From contig NZ_AMSS01000016.1 of NCBI RefSeq assembly GCF_000313935.1, positions 46,939 through 110,938 on the forward strand: a stretch of DNA of 64,000 nucleotides, written 5' to 3'. The DNA is from Acinetobacter sp. WC-141 (lineage in GTDB: Bacteria > Pseudomonadota > Gammaproteobacteria > Pseudomonadales > Moraxellaceae). Shown piece after piece: positions 45,561 through 53,644 of the stretch. Every line of letters begins with the position of its first letter. Positions within the stretch are counted from its first letter, which is position 1. Made by a program: the position numbers and the translations under genes. Below the pieces are notes generated by a model that worked only from the letters and a program-made list of their open reading frames with translations, was not told the DNA's origin and searched no databases.

Positions 45561-46325
45561 TTAATGCGAATAAGGATGTTCTTGTCTGTGCTGACTTGGT
45601 GGTACGATGTCAGTAATAGCTGTAATGCTTTCTACCTCATCCATTTCAAAGAAAAATCGCTCACCACCATTCACAGAAAGCAAGCTTAAAACCCCGCCAT
45701 TTATGCCAACAAATTCTTTAATTGTGCATCTTCCATCCTTCAAGCACACCTGAACAAACTCATTCGGCACGAGTTCCGCATCTGGATCACAAACCACATA
45801 CCATCCATTACGGATAGCTGGAAACATTGAGTCGCCAGTGCCTTTAATACCATAGGCTCTTGGTCCTGCTGAGTGAGTTGGAACATACCCATCTCCAGCA
45901 TTGCCTTCATAACCCATATCTGTGAAATAGCCATCCATGCCCATCTTGGAGTAAGCTTTTACAGGAACCCAACGCTTAGATGATGGGATAAACGGTTTTT
46001 CGATAATTGTTGAAAATAAAAGTGCTTCATCACTATCACTAATATTGTATTTCTTTTTAAATTTCTCGATATCAAGTTGCTTAAATTTATCCTTAGTGCT
46101 TGTTTGAATCTCTCCTGTTCCAGATGCTAGCCATGAAGGATTAACATTCAAAAATTTTGAAGCACGTAATAAATTTTCTCCTTCCATTGTTTTGGATTTA
46201 CCAGATAGCCAATCACTCACAGAAGGAGGTTTTACTCCGACTGCACGAGCAAGTTCGACACCTTTGATCTTTTTAGGTGGCAATACTTCCATGGCATATC
46301 TAAGTCGTTCAGCAAGAGTGTTCAT
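45561..46325 (-). CDS. CI-like repressor (XRE HTH + peptidase S24)
   Basis: Prophage repressor of 254 residues. N-terminal helix-turn-helix (KGVELARAVGVKPPSVSDWLSG) and a C-terminal LexA/S24 domain with S166 in GTGDSM and K203 in CTIKEF, spaced 37 residues as in LexA. The expected Ala-Gly cleavage pair is not evident at the usual place: YSKMGMDG occupies it. GAGG precedes the ATG. Divergent from cro, with three operators between. Confidence 0.9.
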   Translation of the reverse strand: MNTLAERLRYAMEVLPPKKIKGVELARAVGVKPPSVSDWLSGKSKTMEGENLLRASKFLNVNPSWLASGTGEIQTSTKDKFKQLDIEKFKKKYNISDSDEALLFSTIIEKPFIPSSKRWVPVKAYSKMGMDGYFTDMGYEGNAGDGYVPTHSAGPRAYGIKGTGDSMFPAIRNGWYVVCDPDAELVPNEFVQVCLKDGRCTIKEFVGINGGVLSLLSVNGGERFFFEMDEVESITAITDIVPPSQHRQEHPYSH

Positions 46326-46342
46326 ACAACTATCCTCACAAT

Positions 46343-46409
46343 GTTAGGAAATCCTAACATAAATAAAATTAGGTATTCCTATTGATTTAATATAAGGAAT
46401 GCCTAATAA
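46343..46409. promoter_or_regulatory. OR operators with PR promoter
   Basis: Three sites: 46344-46357 (perfect TTAGG-N4-CCTAA), 46369-46382 and 46393-46406, with centres 24-25 bp apart. Rightward -35 TTGATT (46382-46387) and -10 TAATAA (46404-46409) overlap the last two, so repressor occupancy would block PR. Confidence 0.82.
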
Positions 46410-46433
46410 TTAAAGAAAAATTAGGAGCACGTT

Positions 46434-46685
46434 ATGAATGACGCACAACTTATAGACAAGCTAGGTGGTGTCACAGCGGTAGCAAGACTTCTGGGGATTG
46501 CTCCGTCATCAGTTAGTGGATGGAAAGCTATTCCCCTTGATAGAAAAATCAGGTTAGCAGTTATTGCTGAAGATCTTGGTTTAACAACACGAAAAGAGCT
46601 TTTCCCTGATAACTATCAAGATATTTGGATTGAACTTCGTCCCCAGACGACAAAATGTAGAAACCTTGGATCATTAACCGCTTAG
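46434..46685 (+). CDS. Cro-like / YdaS-like repressor
   Basis: Protein of 83 residues with a helix-turn-helix (LGGVTAVARLLGIAPSSVSG, then WKAIPLDRKIRLA). First gene from PR, divergent from the S24 repressor, the standard place for Cro. Confidence 0.83.
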   Translation: MNDAQLIDKLGGVTAVARLLGIAPSSVSGWKAIPLDRKIRLAVIAEDLGLTTRKELFPDNYQDIWIELRPQTTKCRNLGSLTA

Positions 46686-46695
46686 GACCTTACCT

Positions 46696-47016
46696 ATGAG
46701 CAAAGTATCAAATGAATTGCCTGCAAGCGCTAGCAATAACGAGTCGCTCATATTGCAAGCACTTAACGCTAGCAACCAAAGACAAGTAGCAGAGATGATA
46801 AATGTCGATGCGAGCATTCTTTCACGGATGAAAACAGAAAAGAAATCAAATGGATGGACTGAGATTGAGTTTATTAGCTTTTTGTTGACAGCCATTGGTT
46901 TGAAGGTTGTGCAAGAAAGTGATGTGTATTGCTCACCTGAAATTGCAGAAGCAACACGAGTTTATTTAGCACATGCATTCACTTCACCAGAGTACATGCG
47001 GATTTTATTCAAATAA
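46696..47016 (+). CDS. CII-like transcription activator
   Basis: Protein of 106 residues. LNASNQRQVAEMINVDASIL and WTEIEFISFLLTAIGLKVV match the helix-turn-helix layout of phage CII proteins. Ten bp after cro. A 29-bp hairpin (47019-47047) without a U-run follows the stop. Confidence 0.78.
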   Translation: MSKVSNELPASASNNESLILQALNASNQRQVAEMINVDASILSRMKTEKKSNGWTEIEFISFLLTAIGLKVVQESDVYCSPEIAEATRVYLAHAFTSPEYMRILFK

Positions 47017-47071
47017 AAAACCACTACCTGCGGGAACAGGAGTGGTTAGGCATTCAATTGAGGTGAATCAA

Positions 47072-47347
47072 ATGAACACAAACAATTTATCAGAACAACC
47101 AATCGAACTCAACTCACCAGAATTTTTAGTGGGTGACGTTGTAGTACTTACTAAAGAGTGCCGTACTTTCAAATCAAATGATTTGTTTGAAGTTAAAAAC
47201 AAAACTTTGACTAGTTTATGGACCATCAAATCAGAGAATCATTTGATTCTGGTTTCTTCAAAAGAAATCCGCACAGCAACAGTTGCAGAACTTAATGCCA
47301 AACGCCGACTAACAAGCGCTGAGCAAGCATTAGCGGAGGTGTCATGA
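47072..47347 (+). CDS. Phage protein, unknown
   Basis: Protein of 91 residues; ATG 47072 has GAGGTGA upstream. Middle part has short beta strands (FLVGDVVVLTKE, LFEVKN, HLILVSSKE) like a small barrel. Overlaps the next gene by 4 bp. Confidence 0.72.
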   Translation: MNTNNLSEQPIELNSPEFLVGDVVVLTKECRTFKSNDLFEVKNKTLTSLWTIKSENHLILVSSKEIRTATVAELNAKRRLTSAEQALAEVS

Positions 47348-47640
47348 ACAGCTTTACACACCAAATCAAAGATTCTCGTCAGCAAAGTGAAATCCAATCT
47401 TTTTATGAGCCTGCATTGCGAGTGCTTGGGCACCTATTTGAGGTGAAAAAGCAAAATTTACGTAACAAAGGTTATGACGAAAATAATGCAGCGGTAACCA
47501 AAGTTGAATTTTCAGAGGCTATGGCTCGTCAATTTCGCATAACGCAGTGGTTGGCACAGCAGATTGTAACCAGCTTAACCAAGGCGTGTTTGGTTGATTC
47601 TTTTGGAGGCTATGTTAAGCCAAAGGATGGTGAAAAGTGA
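47344..47640 (+). CDS. Phage protein with possible winged helix, unknown
   Basis: Protein of 98 residues, overlapping both neighbours by 4 bp. FSEAMARQFRITQWLAQQIV and SLTKACLVDSFGGYVKPK look like a winged-helix fold. Not assigned. Confidence 0.72.
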   Translation: MNSFTHQIKDSRQQSEIQSFYEPALRVLGHLFEVKKQNLRNKGYDENNAAVTKVEFSEAMARQFRITQWLAQQIVTSLTKACLVDSFGGYVKPKDGEK

Positions 47641-47999
47641 GATATGCAGTAAGAAGAAAACAAGATATTTCCGTTTCCACCACACCGCTAGAGGTGGTAA
47701 TTCCACTGGAGCAACCAGTAAAGATCTATTCGGCTAAAGAATTAGCAGCCATGCCACTTTCAGTTATGAATGCCGCAATTGAGGCTCAGGAAAGATTTTA
47801 TCAACTTGAAGAATTAACTCATATGGGGGGGCAGGCTATAGCAGTTCGCCGTCTCATGGAGGATGGGCACAAACTAATTCAGGTGAAAGAAAAGTCTCGT
47901 ACTCGCTACAAAATCAACAACGAATTTATTCCTCCAAGAATTATTCGTCAGTTAGAAATGCGCGGTCTTGTCAAATTAGGAGCAGTCACTGATGTATAA
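47637..47999 (+). CDS. Phage protein, unknown
   Basis: Protein of 120 residues with a GTG start overlapping the preceding stop. Charged, mixed alpha/beta, with YSAKELAAMPLSVMNAAIEA. Overlaps the next gene by 8 bp. Not recognised. Confidence 0.7.
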   Translation: MRYAVRRKQDISVSTTPLEVVIPLEQPVKIYSAKELAAMPLSVMNAAIEAQERFYQLEELTHMGGQAIAVRRLMEDGHKLIQVKEKSRTRYKINNEFIPPRIIRQLEMRGLVKLGAVTDV

Positions 48000-48921
48000 A
48001 TATCTCCACCATATCAGCGACTTTATGGTTGCTACAGCGCACCTTAGCCCAGTTGAAGAGTGCTTTTACCGTCGTGCTCTTGATTTCTATTATTTGAATG
48101 AAAAACCATTACCCAAAGAAACCCAGTCGGTTTTTCGTCGGTTACGTGCAAATACCCAAGAAGAAAGGGAAGCAGTATTAATTGTGTTGCAAGAGTTTTT
48201 TGTGGAAGAGGAAGACGGGTTTCACAACAAACGTTGTGATTCAGAAATCGCCGCTTATCAAAAAGTAGGGGATAAAAATCGTGAAAATGGTAAGAAAGGT
48301 GGACGTCCACGTAAGGAAAAACCAAAAGAAAACCAAAGTGAAGGCGACTCGGTTAATTCTGAAAACCCACAAAAACCCAGTGGGTTAATTTTGGGTTCTG
48401 AAAGTGAAAGCCAAAAAAACCTTAACCATAAACCGTTAACCGATAACCAATATATAGATAGTAGTAGTAATGCGCGTGAAGAAAATTCGCAATTTACACC
48501 AATCCAATTTGCTCAGTATCAGATCGATGATCACAAGCGTTACTCAATGCGTGAATTCATTTCTGAATACAGCGAGTTTCAATACGATTTCATCTCACTT
48601 GCTCAACAAAGATTTGTTTCTGTACCTGAAATCGACTTGAGAACCATGATTCAAAATTTCGGTGACTGGTACTTTGCAAACGAATCAAGTTCGTTGAATA
48701 CACCAAGCATCTGGCTGGTTAAGTGGTTCTCTTGGGTTCAAAACAACGAGAAACAAGTTGCTGCTAACCGCAAGAAGCAAGAGCAAATCAATTCAGCTGT
48801 TCAAAAACCACAAGAGTCGGGTTACTTCGCCAATCTTTTTGAAGAACAAATCGAATCTCAAATCGTGGATGTAACCCCGGCAAAAAAGTTTCCAATGATT
48901 GAGGAGATAGGTCATGCATGA
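47992..48921 (+). CDS. DUF1376 replication protein (O-like)
   Basis: Protein of 309 residues. N-terminal DUF1376 domain (MVATAHLSPVEECFYRRALDFYYLNEKPLP) with a helix-turn-helix character, a polar linker with NGKKGGRPRK, and a C-terminal region (WLVKWFSWVQNNEKQ) like DnaT-type domains. The DNA encoding the linker contains a dyad and iterons, as lambda O contains its origin. Overlaps the helicase-loader gene by 8 bp. Confidence 0.82.
   Translation: MYKYLHHISDFMVATAHLSPVEECFYRRALDFYYLNEKPLPKETQSVFRRLRANTQEEREAVLIVLQEFFVEEEDGFHNKRCDSEIAAYQKVGDKNRENGKKGGRPRKEKPKENQSEGDSVNSENPQKPSGLILGSESESQKNLNHKPLTDNQYIDSSSNAREENSQFTPIQFAQYQIDDHKRYSMREFISEYSEFQYDFISLAQQRFVSVPEIDLRTMIQNFGDWYFANESSSLNTPSIWLVKWFSWVQNNEKQVAANRKKQEQINSAVQKPQESGYFANLFEEQIESQIVDVTPAKKFPMIEEIGHA
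48364..48448. other. Candidate phage replication origin
   Basis: Two AACCCA (48364, 48374) and two TGGGTT (48381, 48392) form a dyad around 48380. Then four 7-bp units begin at 48422, 48429, 48436 and 48443: TTAACCA, TAAACCG, TTAACCG, ATAACCA. An AT-rich segment (48450-48472) follows. All lie inside the O-like gene. Confidence 0.62.
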
Positions 48922-49663
48922 GATTACCTTGAACGAAGTGCGTCAATTAATCGCTTCTCTTCGCACTGTTTACGCTGCTCAGTTCAATAAGCAATTTCCA
49001 GCAACAGGCGAAAGTGCAATTCCTCTGTCAGTGGTTGAGCAAATCGCACTTAAAACACTGGTTGGCGTTCAACAAAACCAATTTAACAACGCACTTGCTC
49101 GATTACTTACAGCAGGTGGACGCTTTATGCCGTCATTTGCCGAGTTTCGCACCTGGTGTATCGGTGAAAGTTGGATGTCTCCAGAAGAAGCTTGGTCTCG
49201 CGCATGTAAGTTTACAACTGACCGTTCCGTGGTTATTACCCAAATCACTAAGTACGCCTTAGACGAGGTTATGTATTTGATCGAAGCCGGCCAAATGCGA
49301 GCAGCTCAAGATAATTTCTTCGGGACATACAACGTGATGGTGGCTAAAGCTCAGTTAAAAGGCCGTCAGCAAGAGTTTTACACTCCACCGCTACAACTAG
49401 AGCATAAAGAACCTGAACACACCCCAGTAAGCAATGACGAAGCGCAAAAGCATCTCCAATCATTGATGGAACGTTTAAAAATCAATGGTCGTAAACCTGC
49501 ACCAGTACAAAAACTTCAGGCAAAAGAAAAAGAGCCTGAGCTTGCAAAGGAATTAGGTCCAGATCCTTTCGATAATCCGCAGGAATACGCAGAGATGTGC
49601 CGCCGTGAAGGTATGCCTATTCCAAGAAATATTCTGCAGTTAATTGAAGGGGCGAATGTATGA
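48914..49663 (+). CDS. Phage replication protein P-like (helicase loader)
   Basis: Protein of 249 residues. The first 150 residues (FRTWCIGESWMSPEEAWSRAC, and GGRFMPSFAEFRTW) match the lambda P-like replication proteins that bring host DnaB to the origin. Follows the O-like gene with an 8-bp overlap; the C-terminal part is Pro/Glu/Lys-rich and probably unfolded. Confidence 0.8.
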   Translation: MHEITLNEVRQLIASLRTVYAAQFNKQFPATGESAIPLSVVEQIALKTLVGVQQNQFNNALARLLTAGGRFMPSFAEFRTWCIGESWMSPEEAWSRACKFTTDRSVVITQITKYALDEVMYLIEAGQMRAAQDNFFGTYNVMVAKAQLKGRQQEFYTPPLQLEHKEPEHTPVSNDEAQKHLQSLMERLKINGRKPAPVQKLQAKEKEPELAKELGPDPFDNPQEYAEMCRREGMPIPRNILQLIEGANV

Positions 49664-50262
49664 AACCAGAACAGTTTATTCGTGAGAAAGGTTTGGATAA
49701 GTGTGGAGACGAGTTTGAACAGCATTTTTTAAGCCTTCCTTTTTCTAATTCCGAGGCTGCCCAAAAGTGCTTGGATGCGTGTGATTTTGATGTCAAACAA
49801 AATGCTTTCATCCCTAATGCTAAGTGGTTTAACAACAATGATGTTGATGAGGGCGTTATTTATTGCTGCATGCTTAACACCGCATATATGTCTTTTCTGA
49901 AGCAGCAAGCGAAAGTGGAGGGGCTTAAAGCCACGATAAAAGGCAATCATGGACGCATAGCAGAACTTGAACGCTTAAACCGTGTAAAGGCTCAGGCTAT
50001 TCTCGATTTACATCAAGAAATTAAAGAGCTTAAAGCATCTCATCACGGTGAAGTGATTGGTCATGAGGTTCACTTAAAGAATATCAAGCAAGAGCGTGAC
50101 GAATTGCAAACCCTGTACACCCAGCAAGGCATAAACATGTTTAAGCTGCAAAAGCGGGTGGATGCAGTAATTATCGAAATTGAAAATATGTATTTATCAG
50201 GTGCCATTGGTTTTGACACGGTTAAGAAGTTAGAGCAAGCGCTCAAGGGGGGAGGACAGTGA
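49660..50262 (+). CDS. Phage coiled-coil protein, unknown
   Basis: Protein of 200 residues. N-terminal part contains FIREKGLDKCGDEFEQHF and Cys/Trp residues, seen in many phage early proteins; residues 75-170 are a heptad-rich coiled coil (LKATIKGNHGRIAELERLN, ILDLHQEIKELKA). Overlaps both neighbours by 4 bp. Function unknown. Confidence 0.75.
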   Translation: MKPEQFIREKGLDKCGDEFEQHFLSLPFSNSEAAQKCLDACDFDVKQNAFIPNAKWFNNNDVDEGVIYCCMLNTAYMSFLKQQAKVEGLKATIKGNHGRIAELERLNRVKAQAILDLHQEIKELKASHHGEVIGHEVHLKNIKQERDELQTLYTQQGINMFKLQKRVDAVIIEIENMYLSGAIGFDTVKKLEQALKGGGQ

Positions 50263-50918
50263 GTAATATTCCAGAGTATTTTATCAATAAGATTAAGAAT
50301 GAAAAACCACATAAATGGATGCAGGTAAATCAGACTTTACTTATGTCAACCCATCCATATGTGCTGTATCAATTGCCAGATGGTACAGAGGTGTACGGGA
50401 ATTCCGAAAAGCATCTTGTTATTGAGCCAAATGATAAGAGTTGGACAGTTAATTTCTTCAATCCAAAAACTAAAGAATTTGAGTACTTAACATCAGAAGA
50501 GAAAGACTGGGTCTTTTGTAGTAGTGATCTTACAAGGGACTGTCACTATGAATTTACGGAGGTTGAATACACATCAACTAATGGCTACATAAAGTTTGAT
50601 ATTGCTCAGTGGCTTCATAAGCATGTATCGAAAACACTAACTCTAGATGAAGACTTTTACTTCTATGGCGTAGTTAAGCTAGGCAATAAAGAATTTGAAC
50701 TACAGCGCTATTTTGAGAATTACGCGAGTGTTGAAGGTAGAAAGCAACTGTACTTGGTGTTTAAGAGAGAGAACGATGTTTATAACGTCACAGAAGAATT
50801 AAAGCGATATTTCGCCAAGAAGAAAATGCCAGATGACATTGAAATAGTTTATTCAAAAATTCAAAAGAATGAGATGACCATTGAAGATTTTGAGCTTTGG
50901 GTGAGAGGTGACCAATGA
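50259..50918 (+). CDS. Phage protein, unknown
   Basis: Acidic protein of 219 residues with a GTG start overlapping the preceding stop. Mixed alpha/beta with many aromatic residues (KSWTVNFFNPKTKEFEYL, EDFYFYGVVKLGNKEFELQR). Overlaps the RuvC-like gene by 4 bp. Not recognised. Confidence 0.75.
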   Translation: MSNIPEYFINKIKNEKPHKWMQVNQTLLMSTHPYVLYQLPDGTEVYGNSEKHLVIEPNDKSWTVNFFNPKTKEFEYLTSEEKDWVFCSSDLTRDCHYEFTEVEYTSTNGYIKFDIAQWLHKHVSKTLTLDEDFYFYGVVKLGNKEFELQRYFENYASVEGRKQLYLVFKRENDVYNVTEELKRYFAKKKMPDDIEIVYSKIQKNEMTIEDFELWVRGDQ

Positions 50919-51367
50919 CCACATTCAAAGAGGCTCAAATCATCATCGGCATCGATCCTGACTTAGAAAAGTCGGGAGTTGCCATTCTTGGTAGTGATCT
51001 TCAACTCAAAAATCTGACTTTTCCTGAAACTGTTGAACTATTCAGAAATGAACAGGACAGCATCAAGAAGGTAGTGATTGAAGCAGGTTGGGAGAACAAG
51101 AAAGCGAATTTCCGAATAGGTGGGCATCACTCAAGACAAGTGAACGAGCAAATTGCTAGACGTGTTGGGATGAATCATGCGACTGGCATCTTATTAGCAG
51201 AAATAGCACAAGCATTGGGTCTAGCGGTTTTACTGGTGAAGCCAACGAAATCAAAGCTCAATGCAGAGCAGTTTAACAAGATTACTGGTTGGCAAGGTCG
51301 AACGAATCAAGAGCAGCGTGACGCAGGCATGTTGATCTGGGGTATGAACGGGAAGAAGGTGGCGTGA
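50915..51367 (+). CDS. RuvC-like Holliday junction nuclease
   Basis: Protein of 150 residues with the RNase H-fold layout: IIGIDPDLEKSGVAIL (first catalytic Asp, D14), VVIEAGW (Glu) and NQEQRDAGMLIWG (final Asp). Similar proteins resolve branched DNA before packaging. Located late in the rightward early operon, as rusA/rap-type genes are. Confidence 0.78.
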   Translation: MTTFKEAQIIIGIDPDLEKSGVAILGSDLQLKNLTFPETVELFRNEQDSIKKVVIEAGWENKKANFRIGGHHSRQVNEQIARRVGMNHATGILLAEIAQALGLAVLLVKPTKSKLNAEQFNKITGWQGRTNQEQRDAGMLIWGMNGKKVA

Positions 51368-51660
51368 TGGTCTTTTACGAAGTTGGGACATACGAACAAC
51401 ACGAAGAAGGATTTCATGCTTTCTTTCGCACACAGTTTGAAGATAAGGCTGAGCAAGTCAAAGCATGGGCAGAGGAATACCAAGCTAAGACACCTGAATG
51501 GCCTACAGGTGAGACGGATGAAAAGCAGATTCAATATATGGATCTGGTACGCAAGCTTGATGATGAATTTGCGGAACTGATCGGCAAGAAGTTCCCAATA
51601 TCAAACTATTCAAAAGACATGTACTCAATACTTATAAACAAAGCAGAATTAGACGATTAA
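51364..51660 (+). CDS. Phage protein, unknown
   Basis: Acidic protein of 98 residues, 4-bp overlap with the nuclease gene. Many aromatic and charged residues; no family recognised. Confidence 0.7.
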   Translation: MMVFYEVGTYEQHEEGFHAFFRTQFEDKAEQVKAWAEEYQAKTPEWPTGETDEKQIQYMDLVRKLDDEFAELIGKKFPISNYSKDMYSILINKAELDD

Positions 51661-51670
51661 GGGTGACGGT

Positions 51671-52222
51671 ATGAATGCAGTAGCAGTTGAGAAGTTTGAA
51701 CGTTTTGAATGGTTGACTCATGGTTTAACTGCGAGTTCACCAAGTATTGAGCCAGTGGTCCGCGGAACAGGAGAGAAACCATTGAACTATCAAGACCGCT
51801 TGGGTGCTATTGCTTCAATGGATACCCAACTCGAAAAAGCAGTTGCGTCAGTAATAATCTTTGGCGAAAAAAGCAAGGGTGACTTTGATTATATATTGAA
51901 GCATCTTGCAAGCATTATGATTGTTGGGGCGCATGATGATAAGCGCTCTAAACCTAAAAACATCAAGTTAGAGGATCTAGCAAGAAAGGTTGCTTGGATG
52001 GTAACTATGTTTGCACTCAAGCCGGGTATGGAAGATAACTTTACAGCTAAAGGTAGATTGCAATTAGCAGCAGGCATTAAAGAATCAGAGATGACTTTGA
52101 AAGCTTATGATGGCACATGGAAGCAGTATGAAAAGTTAATGTGTCTTGCTATTGAGTCAGCAATTGATGGTGCCTCAAAGGCAGTAGAAAAGTACAAGAA
52201 AAGCACTTACAAAGAAATGTAA
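51671..52222 (+). CDS. Phage protein at the antiterminator Q position
   Basis: Protein of 183 residues, mostly helical (ARKVAWMVTMFALKPGMED, IESAIDGASKAVEKYKKS). Not recognised by sequence. It is the last gene before the terminator-rich stretch and the late genes, where lambdoid phages encode the Q antiterminator, so Q-like function is an inference from position only. Confidence 0.68.
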   Translation: MNAVAVEKFERFEWLTHGLTASSPSIEPVVRGTGEKPLNYQDRLGAIASMDTQLEKAVASVIIFGEKSKGDFDYILKHLASIMIVGAHDDKRSKPKNIKLEDLARKVAWMVTMFALKPGMEDNFTAKGRLQLAAGIKESEMTLKAYDGTWKQYEKLMCLAIESAIDGASKAVEKYKKSTYKEM

Positions 52223-52230
52223 AATAATTC

Positions 52231-52330
52231 TAGGAATATTTCCCTGATGGATATATAGTATTCCTATACTGGTCGTATTACGGATTTCCGAAGACCAACA
52301 CATCAAAGCTCACTTGATCGTGGGCTTTTA
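52231..52330 (+). promoter_or_regulatory. Possible late promoter region with immediate terminator
   Basis: TAGGAATA/TATTCCTA (52231-52238, 52259-52266) form an inverted repeat over a TATAGT-like -10. GGTC (52271) pairs with GACC (52293), and AAAGCTCAC/GTGGGCTTT (52305-52313, 52320-52328) form a terminator. This resembles the pR'-tR' layout after lambda Q. Confidence 0.45.
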
Positions 52331-52423
52331 ATTAGGATTTGAGAAAACATGAAATTTATCGTATATTAAACTTACTATAAGATGTCTATTTCCATTATAG
52401 TGTTTTTCAGTTTAAAAGCTTAG

Positions 52424-52455
52424 TCCGTACTTTCCCCAAGGTACGGATTTTTTTT
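52424..52455 (+). terminator. Rho-independent terminator
   Basis: TCCGTAC (52424-52430) pairs with GTACGGA (52441-52447), followed by a long T-run. Confidence 0.88.
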
Positions 52456-52486
52456 ATTTTTTGCTATATAGTCCAGGCTGGTAAAA

Positions 52487-52705
52487 ATGAATATCTGTGT
52501 TGGTGGTGAATTAGATGGGCAAGTGATCGAAAAAGAAGGCAGATTACTTAAGGCTTCTGACATTGATCCATCATTCAAAACTGAGTACTACAAGCAAGTT
52601 TTTAACCGTGACAACATTAATTATCATTTTTGGCTACCAATAGGGTCCAACTTGCATGAAATGTCAAAGCGAGTTTTGGATATTTTGAGAGTATCAAAAA
52701 ATTAA
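52487..52705 (+). CDS. Small phage protein, unknown (intact copy)
   Basis: Protein of 72 residues beginning MNICVGGELDGQVIEKEGR. A truncated duplicate of its first 19 residues occurs at 54290. Flanked by terminators at 52424 and 52785, so an isolated cassette. The ribosome site is weak. No family recognised, although small phage proteins that open with this kind of sequence are common. Confidence 0.68.
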   Translation: MNICVGGELDGQVIEKEGRLLKASDIDPSFKTEYYKQVFNRDNINYHFWLPIGSNLHEMSKRVLDILRVSKN

Positions 52706-52784
52706 GCTTAAAGTATATTGTAAATACATCTTCTAACTTGTATGATATGTCACAAATACTGCGCTGAAAGTTTTTTGTTTTTTG

Positions 52785-52814
52785 ACCCGTTTCTTTTTAG
52801 AAGCGGGTTTTTTA
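52785..52814 (+). terminator. Rho-independent terminator
   Basis: ACCCGTTTCT (52785-52794) pairs with AGAAGCGGGT (52799-52808, one G-T pair) and a T-run follows. Confidence 0.88.
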
Positions 52815-52918
52815 ATTTTTCTTTATGTATTTAAATTAGATGAAAGTATATGTTGCTTTTATTAGGTAGCTTATTGTTTACTTCGCATTAAAATTATTCT
52901 TTCTAAGAAGTTAATAAA

Positions 52919-53470
52919 ATGAAAAATTATTTAATAGGGTTAGTTATTACTTTGGGTATTAGTGGATGTGTATCTATACCGTCCATAGACTTTTTGCAGC
53001 AAAAAGTTGAAAGGTTTAATCCAGTTAAAAATTGGATTAGTGTTGATACCGCTCCAGTCAAGGATATGCCAAATGGCAAAGAAATCTTTAAGTTGAAAGG
53101 GGGAAGTGAAGTTTATGTATTCTGGTACCAAGATGAATGGGCGTTATTAAATCCAAATATGGATAGACAACAATGGATTGATACTAAATATTTGTGCAGT
53201 TTTGCTGGTTGTTATACTCCACCAGTCACCTATAGATATTCAAAAGGGAGTTTTGATAACAGACAGCCTGTTTACTCAACTCCTCAAAGAGAATCAAAAG
53301 GCTATAATAATACTAGAACTAGAAGTTCTACTACTACACGGACTCCAAGAAGTTATAGTAAAACGACTAATAACTCTTGTTACTGCACATCTGGAACTTA
53401 TTGTGTTGGGCCTAGAGGTGGACATTACTGCCTTAATAGCACAGGTTCAAAAAGATATCTTCCACGATAA
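52919..53470 (+). CDS. Phage-encoded lipoprotein with Cys-rich basic tail
   Basis: Protein of 183 residues. Lipoprotein signal ends in GISGC (Cys about 17). Residues 40-100 look like an SH3-type beta domain (GSEVYVFWYQDEWALL). A Ser/Thr/Arg-rich linker leads to CYCTSGTYCVGPRGGHYC and KRY, which resembles small GPRGG-x-Y basic adaptor-like domains. Own terminator at 53489. Candidate surface-altering (moron) gene; function unknown. Confidence 0.72.
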   Translation: MKNYLIGLVITLGISGCVSIPSIDFLQQKVERFNPVKNWISVDTAPVKDMPNGKEIFKLKGGSEVYVFWYQDEWALLNPNMDRQQWIDTKYLCSFAGCYTPPVTYRYSKGSFDNRQPVYSTPQRESKGYNNTRTRSSTTTRTPRSYSKTTNNSCYCTSGTYCVGPRGGHYCLNSTGSKRYLPR

Positions 53471-53488
53471 ACTGTATAAGCTTTAAGA

Positions 53489-53526
53489 AGCTCTGCTAAA
53501 TATCGATTATTGGCGGGGCTATTTTA
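53489..53526 (+). terminator. Terminator after the lipoprotein gene
   Basis: AGCTCTGC (53489-53496) pairs with GCGGGGCT (53513-53520) using G-T pairs, followed by ATTTTATT. Confidence 0.6.
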
Positions 53527-53529
53527 TTG

Positions 53530-53637
53530 TTAAGTATTTCTGTAAGATCTGAGAGTTGCTTTAAACAACAATAAACCTTAATGATCAGCGCAAAAGTCAT
53601 AAGGGGAAAGCCTACTTGAAAGAGTAGGCTTTTTTTA
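53530..53637 (+). ncRNA. Repeated structured element, copy A
   Basis: About 108 bp shared with 55661-55764. Common exact strings include TATTTCTGTA, TAAACCTT and TGATCAGCGCAAA. CCTTAATGA (53576-53584) pairs with TCATAAGG (53597-53604) allowing one bulge, exposing a CAGCGCAAA-containing loop. A terminator AAAGCCTAC/GTAGGCTTT (53607-53615, 53624-53632) closes it. No frame is conserved, so an RNA role is likely. Confidence 0.6.
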
Positions 53638-53644
53638 TGAGAAA

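Noticed and set aside
47019..47047. Terminator after the CII-like gene
   Set aside because: The stem is good, but no T-run follows, so I do not call it an intrinsic terminator; it may affect translation of the next gene.
48421..48460. CRISPR-like repeats
   Set aside because: The repeats are 7 bp in direct tandem without spacers and lie inside a coding region, fitting iterons instead.
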